DNA of 64,000 nucleotides from Carallia brachiata (lineage: Eukaryota; Streptophyta; Magnoliopsida; Malpighiales; Rhizophoraceae): the NCBI GenBank assembly GCA_021464245.1, contig JADCRB010000055.1:1766487-1830486 (forward strand), written 5' to 3'. Shown here in pieces: positions 1 through 12,687 of this stretch. Each line of letters begins with the position of its first letter. Within the stretch, counting starts at the first letter, position 1. Under the pieces are notes generated by a model, which saw nothing but the letters and a program-made list of their open reading frames with translations, ran no database searches and was not told the DNA's origin. The position numbers were made by a program, and so were the translations under genes.

Positions 1-1146
<1,146 letters not shown>

Positions 1147-1335
1147 CTATGGAAATCTTGAAACAGAGGATACCCAGAAAAAGAGAAAATGAAGAAAACA
1201 AAGCCACGCAGAGTGTGCGAAGAATCACTACTTAAAAAGGCGGCCAATGGTAGAAGAAATATTACAATTAAGAACAAAGTGGACGCGAATGTTCGGCGAG
1301 AGAGCGCGGTGCTCCACGTTCTATTTTTTTTTGGG

Positions 1336-1343
1336 TATATAAA
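1336..1343 (-). promoter_or_regulatory. Possible TATA element of GDH
   Basis: TTTATATA on the minus strand lies about 196 bases upstream of the GDH ATG, which would give a 5' UTR near 165 bases. The motif also reads as TATATAAA on the plus strand, so its orientation is not certain. Confidence 0.35.
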
Positions 1344-1805
1344 GGGATGGTCAAGGCAGAGAATAGGGAATAATAAATGATATTGAAATTAAATCATCCG
1401 TTGAGAGCTGGCTAGATGGACCAATGGTTTCTGGCTTAAGGAGAGCGTGCGTCTGCGCTCCTCTGCGGGAACGCAGCCGTAATACGGTGTTTGAATATAT
1501 TAGACGTGCACTTGAAATCTTGTGCACTCGTTTTATGTTATCACGAGTAAAATATTTGGTGGGTTTTCATTAGAATAAGGATTGAGTAATATAAATTGTT
1601 AAATAATTTAATTTATAAAAAATAAATTATTATATATTACATAAATTACGGTTATATAATAAAGATCTTTTTGGTTAAATTTTTTGGTAATTTCAATAAT
1701 TTATTAATATTGATACTAGTTGTACGTGTTAAAAATTATAGTTTTATAACACATGGAGGAAAACCAAACTATAAAAGGGATAAATTTTACCACCTTTCTT
1801 GTGAT

Positions 1806-1960
1806 CTAGTTGATAAAGCCTTATGGTGAGAAATACTAAAATTCGAGTACTGTTAAGAGTAATTAATAAGGTTAAACTTATTCTATATCCTTTAGAGTCG
1901 TGAATGACCAATTAATATTTATCATGCACTCTGAGATTACTCCCTTGTGTTTAGCGTAAA
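1806..1960 (+). mobile_element. SINE-like tRNA-derived fragment
   Basis: GATCTAGTTGATAAAG resembles a pol III A box, and AAAATTCGAGTACTG follows at about B-box distance. No clear target-site duplication was found. The call rests on the paired boxes only. Confidence 0.35.
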
Positions 1961-3080
1961 ATTTTTAATCTATTTTAGATAAGGAGTTTACATAAATCTT
2001 TCTGACGAGTCTATAAAATATTACTCTCTAATTATGTATTTTTTTAAGATAAATTTTTTACAATTTTAATAAGAAGGAAAAATTAAAAAATTAAAAAGTG
2101 AAGTTTGACAATTTTTTTTTCAGTGCAAATTATCAAGAGTCGGAAAAGGATTTCTTTCCTTTTTTTTTTTTTAATACAAAGAACGAGGCAGAATGAGCGA
2201 CTGCTGGTCAAGAAAAAGCAATGGGGGAGTCCAAATTCCAAAATTGTTGCGTATAATTGGGCAGAAATTCGGTAGACCCATTTCCACCTGAATATCCGCG
2301 CCCCAAAACGTAATTGTACTTTGTGGTGCCCACATTCTAAAAAATCTGGACCACCTAAATCGCCACGTACACACACCCCATTCATCCTCGACCATTGGAT
2401 CTGACTTCATCGTCTGCTGGCCCAATCTCTTCCACCTACGTTCAAGGCAAGATAACACCTCGTGCCAATGAACCTGTCGCACAGAAACCCGTTTCGTGCG
2501 GCGAATCGAATTTGCGATAAGGCTTACTTAGGCGTTTATTCGCCGCGTCCGTGATGACTTGTCTAGATATGCTTGAAACCTCCCTTCTATATATTAAGGA
2601 ATAATTAGCAATGCTCCATGCAAAGACACATCAACCAGGAGTAAAATTAAGGGGAAGGATATTATTCTTTATTAGGACAATTCCACATTTCCATCTTCTT
2701 TTTGTTTAGTATGCTAATAGTTCAACCAATTTGTGCTGGCAAGAAAGTTTCTAAGCAACCACCCTCCACCCACCACACATTTGACTTGAAAATGTTAATC
2801 TGTTGATCAAGTAAAATTGGGTTTCGTTAGGAAGTCACAGCCGTCCTAACACAAGGAATCACGGCTCCTTATCTTGAGTGGAGGGCCTTCATTTTGAGAG
2901 GATGAGTCCACTTTCCTATGTCAAGAGGGCTATGACTCCCCATCTTTTACTCAATAAAATTGAGCCCATGGCAGATTTTGTTTTAACATCGGTCGGCTCA
3001 CACAATTTTCAGTTCACGGCCCACATTACTCGTCCACGGATGCCAACTTTTTTAAGAATAGAAGTACAATCATTGTCTTT

Positions 3081-3232
3081 TAGGGATACTCTAGTGGTTA
3101 AAATTCATGACTTTTATTTTAAAAATTTTGAGTTCAAATCTTAAAAAGAAAGAAGTGAAATTTATGAGAGAGAAGAGTTATCTCATTTATGTAGTTTACA
3201 GTCTAATGAACCTTTTAATAAAAAAAAAATGC
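3081..3232 (+). mobile_element. SINE-like element, family shared with 61921..62078
   Basis: Contains an A-box-like CTCTAGTGGTTAAAATTC, a B-box-like GAGTTCAAATC, then GAAGTGAAATTTATGAGAGA, a CTAATGAACC segment and an A-rich tail. The same order of segments recurs at 61921..62078, which supports a dispersed SINE family rather than chance. Confidence 0.55.
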
Positions 3233-5333
3233 AATCAGTGGAAAATGAAGGTGGCTAAGCACTAGTCCTGCTAATCAAGCAGTGTACAAATCATACATAT
3301 AACGTGAAACATCAAAACTCGAGACGCCATCTCTTGGCAGTCTGGAGTTGAAATAAGAGGGAATTGCCATTTCCAAAACCAAGGTTGTTGCGTCTACGGA
3401 ACTGCACGCGCCCGGGCTCCAAAGAAGTCATGGAGCCATTAAAGTCGTTGAGGGAAAAAAGGGCTTATCAATTAGCTCACGACTTTGGTTTTTTTTTTTT
3501 TTTTGCTTTTTTTTTTTTATTAAAAAAAAAAACCCAAATTTCAGTGCTTATCTTGGCTAGTAGTAGACCACAGGTCTTCCCTGGTCTTAAATCTTAATAT
3601 ATCTGGTTTCATTGAACTTCATCCCATGATATCTGATTTGCGAGGAAAGAAATGTTTGTACCATGATACTGTCAATGAAATCTCATGAATTGTTCAACGA
3701 AAGAAAAATGGATGCATTACTATACTTGCAGAAGCATTAACTCGAAAATAAATTCGGATGAATACTGACCCCGATCACCAGAACTGACACAAATGGATTT
3801 ACCAATCAACCAGTGCCAGTCATGTGATTTACAGCTGCTTGTCAAAAATTTACACATATACAGAAGGGAAATTTTGCTCTTCTGGCAAGATCAGAGAATG
3901 CCTGAACAAAATGCCAGTCAAACATGAAAACAATTGTACGAAAAAAGATAGAATGAGTTTAAAATGATTTTTGAGTGCTTCATGGATGCAAACTCTTGTT
4001 CTGCCAATCGGTGTTTTGGACGGGTACTCCACATGTACGAGCTCAATCCCCTAATAATTTATGCAATAATTTACCAATACATAAGGAGAAACAGTAATGA
4101 AATGAGTGGCACTGTGGAGGAAGAAAGGAATCACAAACCATTAAAACAAAAGGTGGATAACCACAAGTACGGTCATTGATAGGTCTTAATCTTAAACCTC
4201 AAAAATTGGGCAGACGAGAGCGGGCTACCACACGCCAGGTATGCTACACTTCTTCGCTGAAATGATCGAACCAGGTTAGCGCATGAATAGTGGAAACTCA
4301 GTATTCTGAGAGCCTCTTTTGTTTCTCGAACATCTTCTAAGAGATAGGAGGTGTGGGGTTGTGCTTTTAGCATTTTGTGTTTTTAGCATGTTTTCCAAAT
4401 GCTAGATCAGGTAAAGAAATGCACTCTCTCTTTCTTCGATCAATTCAACTACTCATCTCTGCCTTTGCAGGCGTAGATCCAGAGAGCATTTAAGGTATAA
4501 GTGAAGAGACTTGGGGAGGAGCAGCTGCTATGGCAATAGTCGTAGGAGGTATAGGTTGCAAAGATTGTGCTAGAGAGAAAGCAACATGTTCTAGGAGGGG
4601 CCTTGGTAAAATGTGCTTCAATCCATCGTTTCTGTACTTCTTCCAGTAAAAGAACTGTTGTGTATGTGCCAACTCCTAGTAGTTTGAAGTGCAAACAGGT
4701 GAATCTTGAATTAGTCAAGAACGTGCATATAACTCAGCTTTGCTTGAATGTCAAACAACTATTCTTGGGTTCCAGCAGAACAGAGCTAACCGATAATTGT
4801 TAAAATGCAATTTCGAGGAAGAGTGCGCGTCAATAATAAACATAATTGAACCATAGCGCCCAATACAGGAAATGTCGCCACAGAAAGGCATATGCCAATA
4901 AGTTCAGCCAAAAATGGAAATGTGATCATGGTCAAATATCCATAAAACCAAATTAAATAACTGAGCTGTGGAACAAGTCACTACAAGATCTAGAATATAG
5001 TAGCATCCTTTGGTTGATTATGGATTTTATGCCGTTAACAAAGAAACATAAATCTAAGATCCAGAATTGGCATACATATACAGAATCAATTCCACAATAT
5101 CTGCATATCTGGCAAACTTCATCCCCATATAAGCGCAAGTGGATGCTGAGACTTGCTGAACACAAATTCAATATTGCTGCAAGCAATCAATTTGCAAGAA
5201 CCAGGTTCTCGCTTTGCCATGCAAATGATGATACAAGCATCCCGTTCTCTTAAGATTGTGACTTGATAGACATGACTCACAAAGCGTCCACTAAATTTAA
5301 AAATGGTGGCCATTAATAATCGAGCATATGTCA

Positions 5334-7522
5334 TCAATATGGCCTGTATCGCACGGGCCTCCTGAATCTTGGAATTCTTCTGCGCATGAGATTGAATTAC
5401 ATAACCATTATCAGAGTATGAGCAATCATATGCAACATGCAAACCTTTAAAAAGGCAATCATTCACTTTGACAAATTAATCAATAAATAGATCGGGGCAA
5501 AGAAAGCAACTAGCAAGGACGGAAAATTTCTAGCAGAGGATGTGCAAGGATGAAACAGAGATGATATTATGGAAAGTTAAATAATGCAAACAAGATAAAT
5601 AGAAGATTGCCATCATCTAACCGCCTGCATATAAGCTAGTTTCAATGGCATGACTCACAAAAACGAAGAACTCCCATCAGAATCTCTCAGGCAGAGAGTC
5701 AGTCGCAAGGTACAACTGCAACTACGGCTCAATTTGAGAAGGTAACAATAACCATCTCCCAACACGTTGATGTTTTGTAAAGCAAAGCACAGGAATGCAA
5801 TTGCACACAATGGCTGGAAGCTTGTAATTGATAGCTTCCCTTACACTCCTAAAGGATCAACCATGGGTAAACACAACCATCTTAGGTGTGAGGAAATTGG
5901 TTTCCACAACATGGACAAAATTATCAAAATGCTCTTTGGGGAGATGGGACAAAATCACCAATAAAATATGGCAGACCATGGACAAAACAGCACACCAGAA
6001 GGTGTTTACTAGGCCATATCAAAACAAAGGAGACCACCTGAAACCTCCTTCCTTTTAGTAGTCGCAATATATTACCTCCCAGTAATGTTTTTCATATCTC
6101 AGGTAACAATACACAGTAACTGTCACCCTTCTTTTTGGCAGCCGTGTTATATTTCAAACTTCAATTGTGAATAAACATGCAAGAATGTCACGTAATTTAC
6201 CTAGCAAGAAAAGAAGTAATGTATACATGGAAAAGAAACATCATATAAGGCCATATTATACAGCTAGCCATTATGTGGAACCAAAAGGCAAATGTCAATG
6301 ACATATAGCATCATAAAAATCAAGTTCACAATTATTTGATCAAACAGGATAAAGACGTTTTAAGCCTTACCCATAGCCACTAGGGGCATAGAAAGGTGGA
6401 CCAGGCATCAATGGCCTTCGAGATCTAAACCCAAAGTAAGGGTTGGAGCGCCTTCCACGATACTGCTTCAACCCAGGAATATTAGTTCGCTTAGCAGAGA
6501 CCTGCACAGCACACCAGATCTACTGTCATAATCACCAAGGAAGATGCACTTAATATTCACAACCAAAAATATTGTTTCAAGTACCTTTAACTGACGGCCA
6601 TGAAGTTCTGATTCATTTAGGAGCAGAGCATTCTGAACGGCATCAGTCTCTACAAACTCAACATAAGCAAACCCTTTTGGTTGGCCGAACTTGTCAGTCA
6701 AAATTGTCACCCTGTTCACCGTTCCGCAAGATTGGAAGTGCTGTTGCACTTCTTCGGGAGTGCATGCATAGTCCACCTGAATTTCAAAATACAAATAAAT
6801 AGAAGTCACAATAATCACCATTAGCCTATCTAGTTTTAAATTGACACAAAGTTCAAATTATGCGTGCCAAATACTTTTCTCAGATAAACAGACCAAGATC
6901 AATGACCAAGCGACCGCGGAAGGGGTTCCTAACTCATAACATTGGAGGTTACAGAGGAAATTTTTTCTCAATATAGGTAAAGATGTCCAAATCATTCAAA
7001 TGCAAGTGAAAGAATTCAATAATAAATAGTAGTACAGAGGTACAGAAAAACCCTCACATTACCAACATAAATCGAGCGGGAATCCACCTCCTCCTTTTCA
7101 GCCTGGGTCCCAGAAGCGCTCCCAGAATCTTCCAAAAAAAAAATAAAAAGAAAAAACAAATTTACAACTAATTTCGGCAAATTTCAATCAGATTTACAAA
7201 AATTAAGGTCGGTAACCTTGGACAGAGCCCATCTCCTTCTCGACCTTAGCTTGCATTTCGCGGAGAGCGCCGGCTTCTTCTTCGATCTCCTTCAGTCTTC
7301 TCTTCATCTCCTCCAAATCCTTTTCATAAAAAAAAAAAAAATGGAAACCAAAAGAACACTCAAATTAACAAAAGATTCATATAAAAAGAGAAAGTCAACA
7401 AAAGAGAGGGAAGAAACCTTGGAATTAGGGTCATCCCGGTGGTCGTACTCCTCTTCTTCGGCGACGTCGGCGTCCATCTCTCCTTCGTCGGGAATATCGC
7501 CGCCGTATACATCGTGATCCAT
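5334..7522 (-). CDS. PABN: Nuclear polyadenylate-binding protein, PABPN1-type
   Basis: Binds nascent poly(A) tails in the nucleus, promoting polyadenylation and tail-length control (family knowledge). Six exons give 215 aa: 7418..7522, 7217..7319, 7058..7128, 6585..6776, 6371..6501 and 5334..5379. The N-terminus is strongly acidic ([20 protein letters not shown]). A charged coiled coil follows ([20 protein letters not shown], from residue 36). A single RRM starts at SIYVGN (about residue 88) and includes the RNP1 motif KGFAYVEF. The tail is Arg-rich. The small last exon, found by phase, encodes [14 protein letters not shown] before the stop and matches the conserved family tail. All exon phases agree and no frameshift is seen. 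The intron before the last exon is about 990 bases. If that intron is retained, the reading stops at once after SGYG. Confidence 0.92.
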
Positions 7523-9901
7523 GGATATCCGCCGGCAATTTCCTTCCTTCTTGTTTTTGAGGGCTTAGGCCCTTTGGAGGTTTCTATGTGCGACTAAAAT
7601 AACGGGCGTTGTGATAACAAATGGAGTCGGTGGGTGATTACTGAAGAGGGTTAATTTGTGCTTTTAAGAAATTTACTCGGGCTGTTATTGGGCTGTTTTA
7701 GTTTAGCCCACAGTCACTCATTGAAGGTCCGTGGAAGGTCCAGTTTCACGTTGAAGTGGTGCGATGGAAAAATTTATTGTATAGGAACCCGCTCACAATC
7801 ATCGAGTAAGTAGAGGACTCAGTAATATTTAAAGTGATTAGATGTTGAGAGATTTTTGTCAGTTTTTGAAATTTTATCTGAATCGGTCTAGATTAGTCAG
7901 TTTATTGAACTGGATACTGGACGGTTTCAGACAAAAAAAATATATATTTAAAGTGGTTAGAAATAATAATTTTTAATTTAGATATTTGAAATTTAAATTT
8001 TAAATTCTTCTCCACTCTCCCTCGTCCTCCACTGAGCTACCAATTCTAAAAAGCAAAAAAAAAAAAAAAACCAATAATTATGTCAACAACTTAGTATTTA
8101 TCCAAAAAAAAATAAAAAAAAAGAGAGTAAGGAGCTGTAATGGAAGCGAAAAGTTGTGGTAGTTATTTATTTATTGGAGTATTTTTGAGTTGATTTTCAA
8201 ATGAGTAAATCCATACGTGTTTAGATTCAATTGGATTGTCTCATCAAGCCAGTAACTTGAAATGTAATAATAAGTGTACCCAAAAAAAAAAAAAAAGAAA
8301 TGTAATAATAAGATTGTCTCACATAATAATTATTACTTAGTTATTATTAGGCTGCATAGTTGCGCAAATTATTTGCATTTATATGAGAGTTAAATGTAAA
8401 TATAGTTTTCATAAATTATTTTACCTTATATTTAATAATTTTTTTGAAAGAAAATAAATAAAAGTTTGTCATGTAAGAAAAAAGACCTTAGACTGAAGGA
8501 GAGCAAAACTAACGCGACAAATCTGTGGAGAAGTATTTATTACACTTTTTTTTTCCTGATATTTATCTCTATTGATGAGATAAGGAATTCATTAAAATTA
8601 AAACTTAAAACTCTTTTTTTTAATAAATTAATAGCTCTTCCTACAATTTAGAGTACTATCACTCATAATCTCTATCAATAAGATAATGAGTTCAGTAAAA
8701 TTGAAACTCTCTTTTTAAAAAACAATTAAAACTCATTTTTTAATATATAAATAGCTCTTTCGATAATTTAGAGTTTTGCCACATAAGAAAAAACACCACC
8801 AGCATGAAATGAGAGCAAATCATAAATTATTATATATAGTAATATAGATATGCAATGCCATTTATTTTTTTCATATATATTTCCCATTTATTTTTTACAT
8901 ATTTCTCTTTTTTTAATATCTTTCACACGTTAATTAAGTGCTAGATTTACTTTTCTCGTTAGAGCTAAAAATTTCCAATGAAATTATTATAAATTCACGA
9001 ATTATATACATTTTTTTGGTCTCTTTTTATTTTTTCTTTCCTCTTCTCCAACAAAAGGAATACATGATCGAAAACACGTATGCACGCTCACCATTGTTAC
9101 TGTTATGGGTTTAAATTAATTCGTATAAAATGAACATAATATCGTACTCCACCAGAAATTCTTAAGCTAAAACTTGGGCACCTTGCTTCTTGTCGATTCA
9201 TTGGGAAGAAAGTACCATCAAAAGATAGTACGGTTTAAGGGTTTTTTTTTTTTATATAATTTTTTTAAACCTAAATTAACTGGCTGGAATGAGAGAAAAC
9301 AGTATCAAAGATTAAGGATTTAAACTCTTTGACCTCTCACTTATTGTCAACTAGTTAATATTGTTTGATTTACAAGCTCATGACTGTTTAGGGGTTAATT
9401 ACATGCAATGTTCAGTTCTCTTACACATCCAAAGTGTGCCGTTATGATCCAACGCAGCAAGGAATAATTCTGTTCACATATTCTCACTTCTCAGGAATTT
9501 TACGCCTAACAAACATATCTGCAGTAATATGGTTGATATGGTTTAATGTAGTTTGAGTGCTAATAGACCGTCGCCATGCATTTTCAACATGGATCACGGT
9601 AATCTTATCGAAAGCCATTTCACGAAATTTATCGAAAGAAAAAACAATGTTAATAAAATCTCAGTTAAAGACAGAAACATAATATCCATCTCTGAAAGGT
9701 TAGAACACCTTATACATTCAACATTTATGTGCACTCTTTGACACGAAGCAGAATCTGGGATTTAATTAACTAAATTGTTTCCCACACTTCGTAACAATGT
9801 GATTAACGGTAGTCAAACATATTGGAACATAATCAAAAACGGAGCCCAAATGCCAAGTTTGGAGCCCAAAACACTATTTGATCTGAGACCTAACAAGCTG
9901 T
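7523..9901. other. Intergenic spacer, no gene seen
   Basis: Holds the PABN promoter side (about 7523-7800), AT-rich low-complexity DNA, a degenerate tandem repeat near 8563-8775 and the 3' flank of the pectin methylesterase gene. No coding potential was recognised. Confidence 0.6.
8563..8775. repeat. Degenerate direct repeat of about 100 bases, two units
   Basis: Units 8563..8655 and 8663..8775 both run from CTCTAT-AA/GATAA-GAGATAA-type sequence through ATTAAAACT-rich DNA to AATAGCTCTTNCNANAATTTAGAGT. They are similar but diverged, so this is an old local duplication. Confidence 0.5.
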
Positions 9902-11523
9902 TCACAGTCTTGGAGGAGGAAGCAACCATTTGGAACCATCGATGTAGGACAGACTGAGGTAACGTTTTGCTTGGGCATCGCTTAGCTGCTTGCTGAATTT
10001 GACGCGGGTTTTAGGATCTGAGCCTTTTCCCGTGCACTTATATTCTCCAAATGAAACCGTCCTGCAATCCCAACCACATGGATCAGTGTTAGTTTAAACA
10101 TTTATTTACGGTACAATATTGTCGCTGCCTAATAACTAAATGTCCTCTTATGGTCAAATTTCCTTGGCCTGCAACAGGCTTCAATATTTCAAATGGGAAT
10201 TAGTCTCACATGCTTTACATGCACTTACATTCTTCGCGCGTAAAACATGCGGAGACACCTCGTGTTAGAAAGAAAAAAAAAAACTTAATAACTAAATGCA
10301 CTTGAAAATCAAGTAAAAATCGTTTGAACGAACGTACTGGTCCCTCTCATGATGGTTGTTATTGGACCATCCAGAAGGATTGACAACAGAGCTCATGTCG
10401 GTGTAGGCAAACACCACCAGAGGCATTTCCATCCATGCTCGGCCCAACAGCGCCCCGTGGCCTATTCCGTTAACGCTTCCATGCACAAATGCGAATCCAG
10501 TGTCCTCTCCAAGATGATTTCTTGCCTGTGCTGTTATCACTGCAATTCCATTGTCTGCTATCACATATACTTCCGAGTCCTGCATGCATTATGAAGCAAA
10601 ATTGTTTTTGGCTGAGTCTAAATTGCATTTGCAAAAGAATCGTAAGTTTCAGAGCCCAAATTGAGTCTGTACGTACCAAATAAATGGACTTCCCATCTCC
10701 GAAAATGAAATCAACAGTGCCTTCTATGTGACAGTCCTTGAAGAAATGGCGACCCTTGTCATCGCATAATGTGTCCTGGAATCCCAAGAATCTGCAATTG
10801 TAGAAGGATGCCTTGTCGCCGCCAATCCTCATAGCCAGTGCTTGTGCTCCGACAGCTTTCCCATCTGGCCTCGGTGCATTATTCTAAACCAACAAAATCA
10901 AACATTGATCAAAAGAAAGAAACCAAAGGCAATAACCCAAGAAAGAACAAAGAAAATGGGGGTCATCATAAGCACAGTTTAAGCACCCTGATAATGAGAT
11001 TAACAGCAGAGAAGTAATCAGAGTCCACTTGGAGGGTGGCGCTGTAGACGGTGCCATATTTCCTTGCCGTGCCATCAAATACCAGAGTTGGCATTTCGTC
11101 CCCTGGCGTTCCATAAAAAGTAATGAAAGGCTTCTCTCTCTCAATTGAGATTTTCTCTCTGTAAACTCCAGGGCCAATGTGCACAATCACTCGCCGCTTA
11201 TTCTGTTTCGGAATGCTGTCAACGGCGTCGGCGATCGTCTCGAAATCTCCGGTCCCATCTCGCTTCACCGTTATTAATTTGACATTGGCCTCGGCGGCTT
11301 CAAGGGCATGGTCTAGAGTGCCTCTCCGTTGAGCAAAAGGCTTGACGTTGGCATTGAACCAGCTGGCTACTCGGGATTTATCGGCTGGTATTTGCACCTC
11401 AGCTCGGCAGTGAACGGCGGTCGCCGCAAGAAAAAGGGCAACGGCAGCGATGAATGAGTAGTAGTCTTCATCGCTACCATTTTGATTACGGTTCCAATAA
11501 TATTGAATGCAATTTGAGAGCAA
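9902..11523 (-). CDS. Pectinesterase (CE8), secreted; start codon out of frame
   Basis: De-esterifies homogalacturonan in the cell wall. Four exons: from about 11523 to 10987, then 10677..10883, 10338..10579 and 9902..10061. They encode a mature CE8 domain with no long PMEI pro-region, like the pectinesterase 53/PPME group. Family motifs are present: [33 protein letters not shown] (catalytic Asp), GRAW and the C-terminal [20 protein letters not shown] hydrophobic signal segment [16 protein letters not shown] precedes the domain. The open frame extends upstream to a stop at 11557..11559 but contains no ATG; 11523 is only a TTG. The ATGs at 11480 and 11471 ([10 protein letters not shown]) sit in another frame that joins the signal peptide if one base is missing between about 11446 and 11468. 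So the gene is real, but its start is broken here by mutation or sequence error. Confidence 0.85.
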
Positions 11524-11525
11524 CG

Positions 11526-11533
11526 TATATATA
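11526..11533 (-). promoter_or_regulatory. TATA box of the pectinesterase gene
   Basis: ATATATATAC on the minus strand lies 46 bases upstream of the out-of-frame ATG at 11480. Transcription about 30 bases downstream would begin near 11500. That excludes any start codon further upstream and supports 11480 as the ancestral start. Confidence 0.5.
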
Positions 11534-12450
11534 TGTAATCCCTCGTGAGGAAGGCCTTAAAATAGTCGTGGGACTTGGTCGCAGAATCTAAAATCTCCAA
11601 GGATTCTGGTCTCTGTCGGCACCTGAGAATAAGAGCAGCCGCTCAGTTTAAATCCTTAAATTGTCGTGACCATATGAATAGGAATGGGTACCTCTACTCA
11701 CTTTTATTTATCGTTTAAATTTAGCTAGTTTGACTTTAAGCTTATTGCAGTCATTTATATGATGAGAGAAAGTGTGATAAAGTTGAATATTACTCACTTA
11801 TCTCTATTTCTTAACATTAGTTAGTTTGAATTTAAATTAATTACAGCTATTTATCTTGGTAGGAGAAAGTGTGATGAAACGTTTAACTTATACTTTATAT
11901 AAAGAGGTATAATTTATATGAAAAGATAGGTACATAAAGTTTATATACAGAAAATAGGTAGATTTAATAAAATAAAAATATTTTTTTGTACTGTTTTAAC
12001 AACAAAAAAAATTTAAAATTTTTTTCTGTTGAGAATCTTATATAATATTTATATTTTATATCTTAAGTAACATACATTTAAACTTAAATTTTAATTTTTT
12101 TTCAAAAAAACAAAAAAAGGAGAAAAAATTAAAAAATATTTTTTTAATTCCTCGGTGGGTATGCATTTGGGCCCTTATTTATATTCTTACGTAAAATAGT
12201 AAATCAACGGTTAACGTATCTGTCGTGCGCATAATTTGACTTTCAGTTCATGGACATGTATCAGTTCCAAACGAATTAAGTTCGTCTATTTTGTAGGTTT
12301 TGTTGATACCCAAATCCTTCTAATACGGATCGATTTGTGCACCGAAATCGTTCAATGTCCAAATTCCAATCCCGAATATTTAGCGCAATTGTTGGGCGAA
12401 AAAAAATTGATGTCTCGATGGTTTATATTCTGAATTTTATTCGGTTAAAA

Positions 12451-12558
12451 TTGAGATAATTATTTTTTAAATAAAAATTAATATTTTTAAAATATCTGTT
12501 ATTTTTATATTTAAAAATATTAATTTTATTTAAAAATAATAATAATAATTTATCTCAA
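12451..12558. mobile_element. MITE-like inverted repeat (foldback)
   Basis: The left arm starts TTGAGATAATTATTTTTTAA and the right arm ends TAATAATTTATCTCAA. The arms (12451..12491 and 12510..12558) are near-perfect reverse complements around a loop of about 18 bases. No coding capacity. Confidence 0.55.
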
Positions 12559-12661
12559 AATAAAATTTAAGATAAAATTATTAAGGTATGTAATTGTACT
12601 CTTGTTGGTATGCCAAATTAACCGTTTACCCGTTTCCATCCATCTAACTTTGCAACACCCT

Positions 12662-12687
12662 GAGGTGAGGTGAGGTGAGGTGAGGTG
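12662..12687 (+). repeat. (GAGGT)5 minisatellite
   Basis: Five uninterrupted GAGGT units followed by TGTTAAAA, in a non-coding spacer. Confidence 0.9.

Larger units (their letters stand above)
1344..5333. other. Intergenic spacer and PABN 3' flank, no gene seen
   Basis: AT-rich DNA with poly-A/T runs and two SINE-like insertions (listed separately). No open reading frame here resembles a known protein or has supporting splice sites. The part nearest 5333 must include the 3' UTR and polyadenylation region of the poly(A)-binding protein gene. Confidence 0.6.

Noticed and set aside
2083..2482. Two overlapping minus-strand frames of about 100 codons
   Set aside because: Low-complexity ends, no recognisable domain and no splice context; treated as chance.
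4173..4373. Minus-strand frame containing VRSFQRRSVAYL, first taken as the last PABN exon
   Set aside because: The true last exon was found at 5334..5379 with the right phase and the conserved [14 protein letters not shown] tail.
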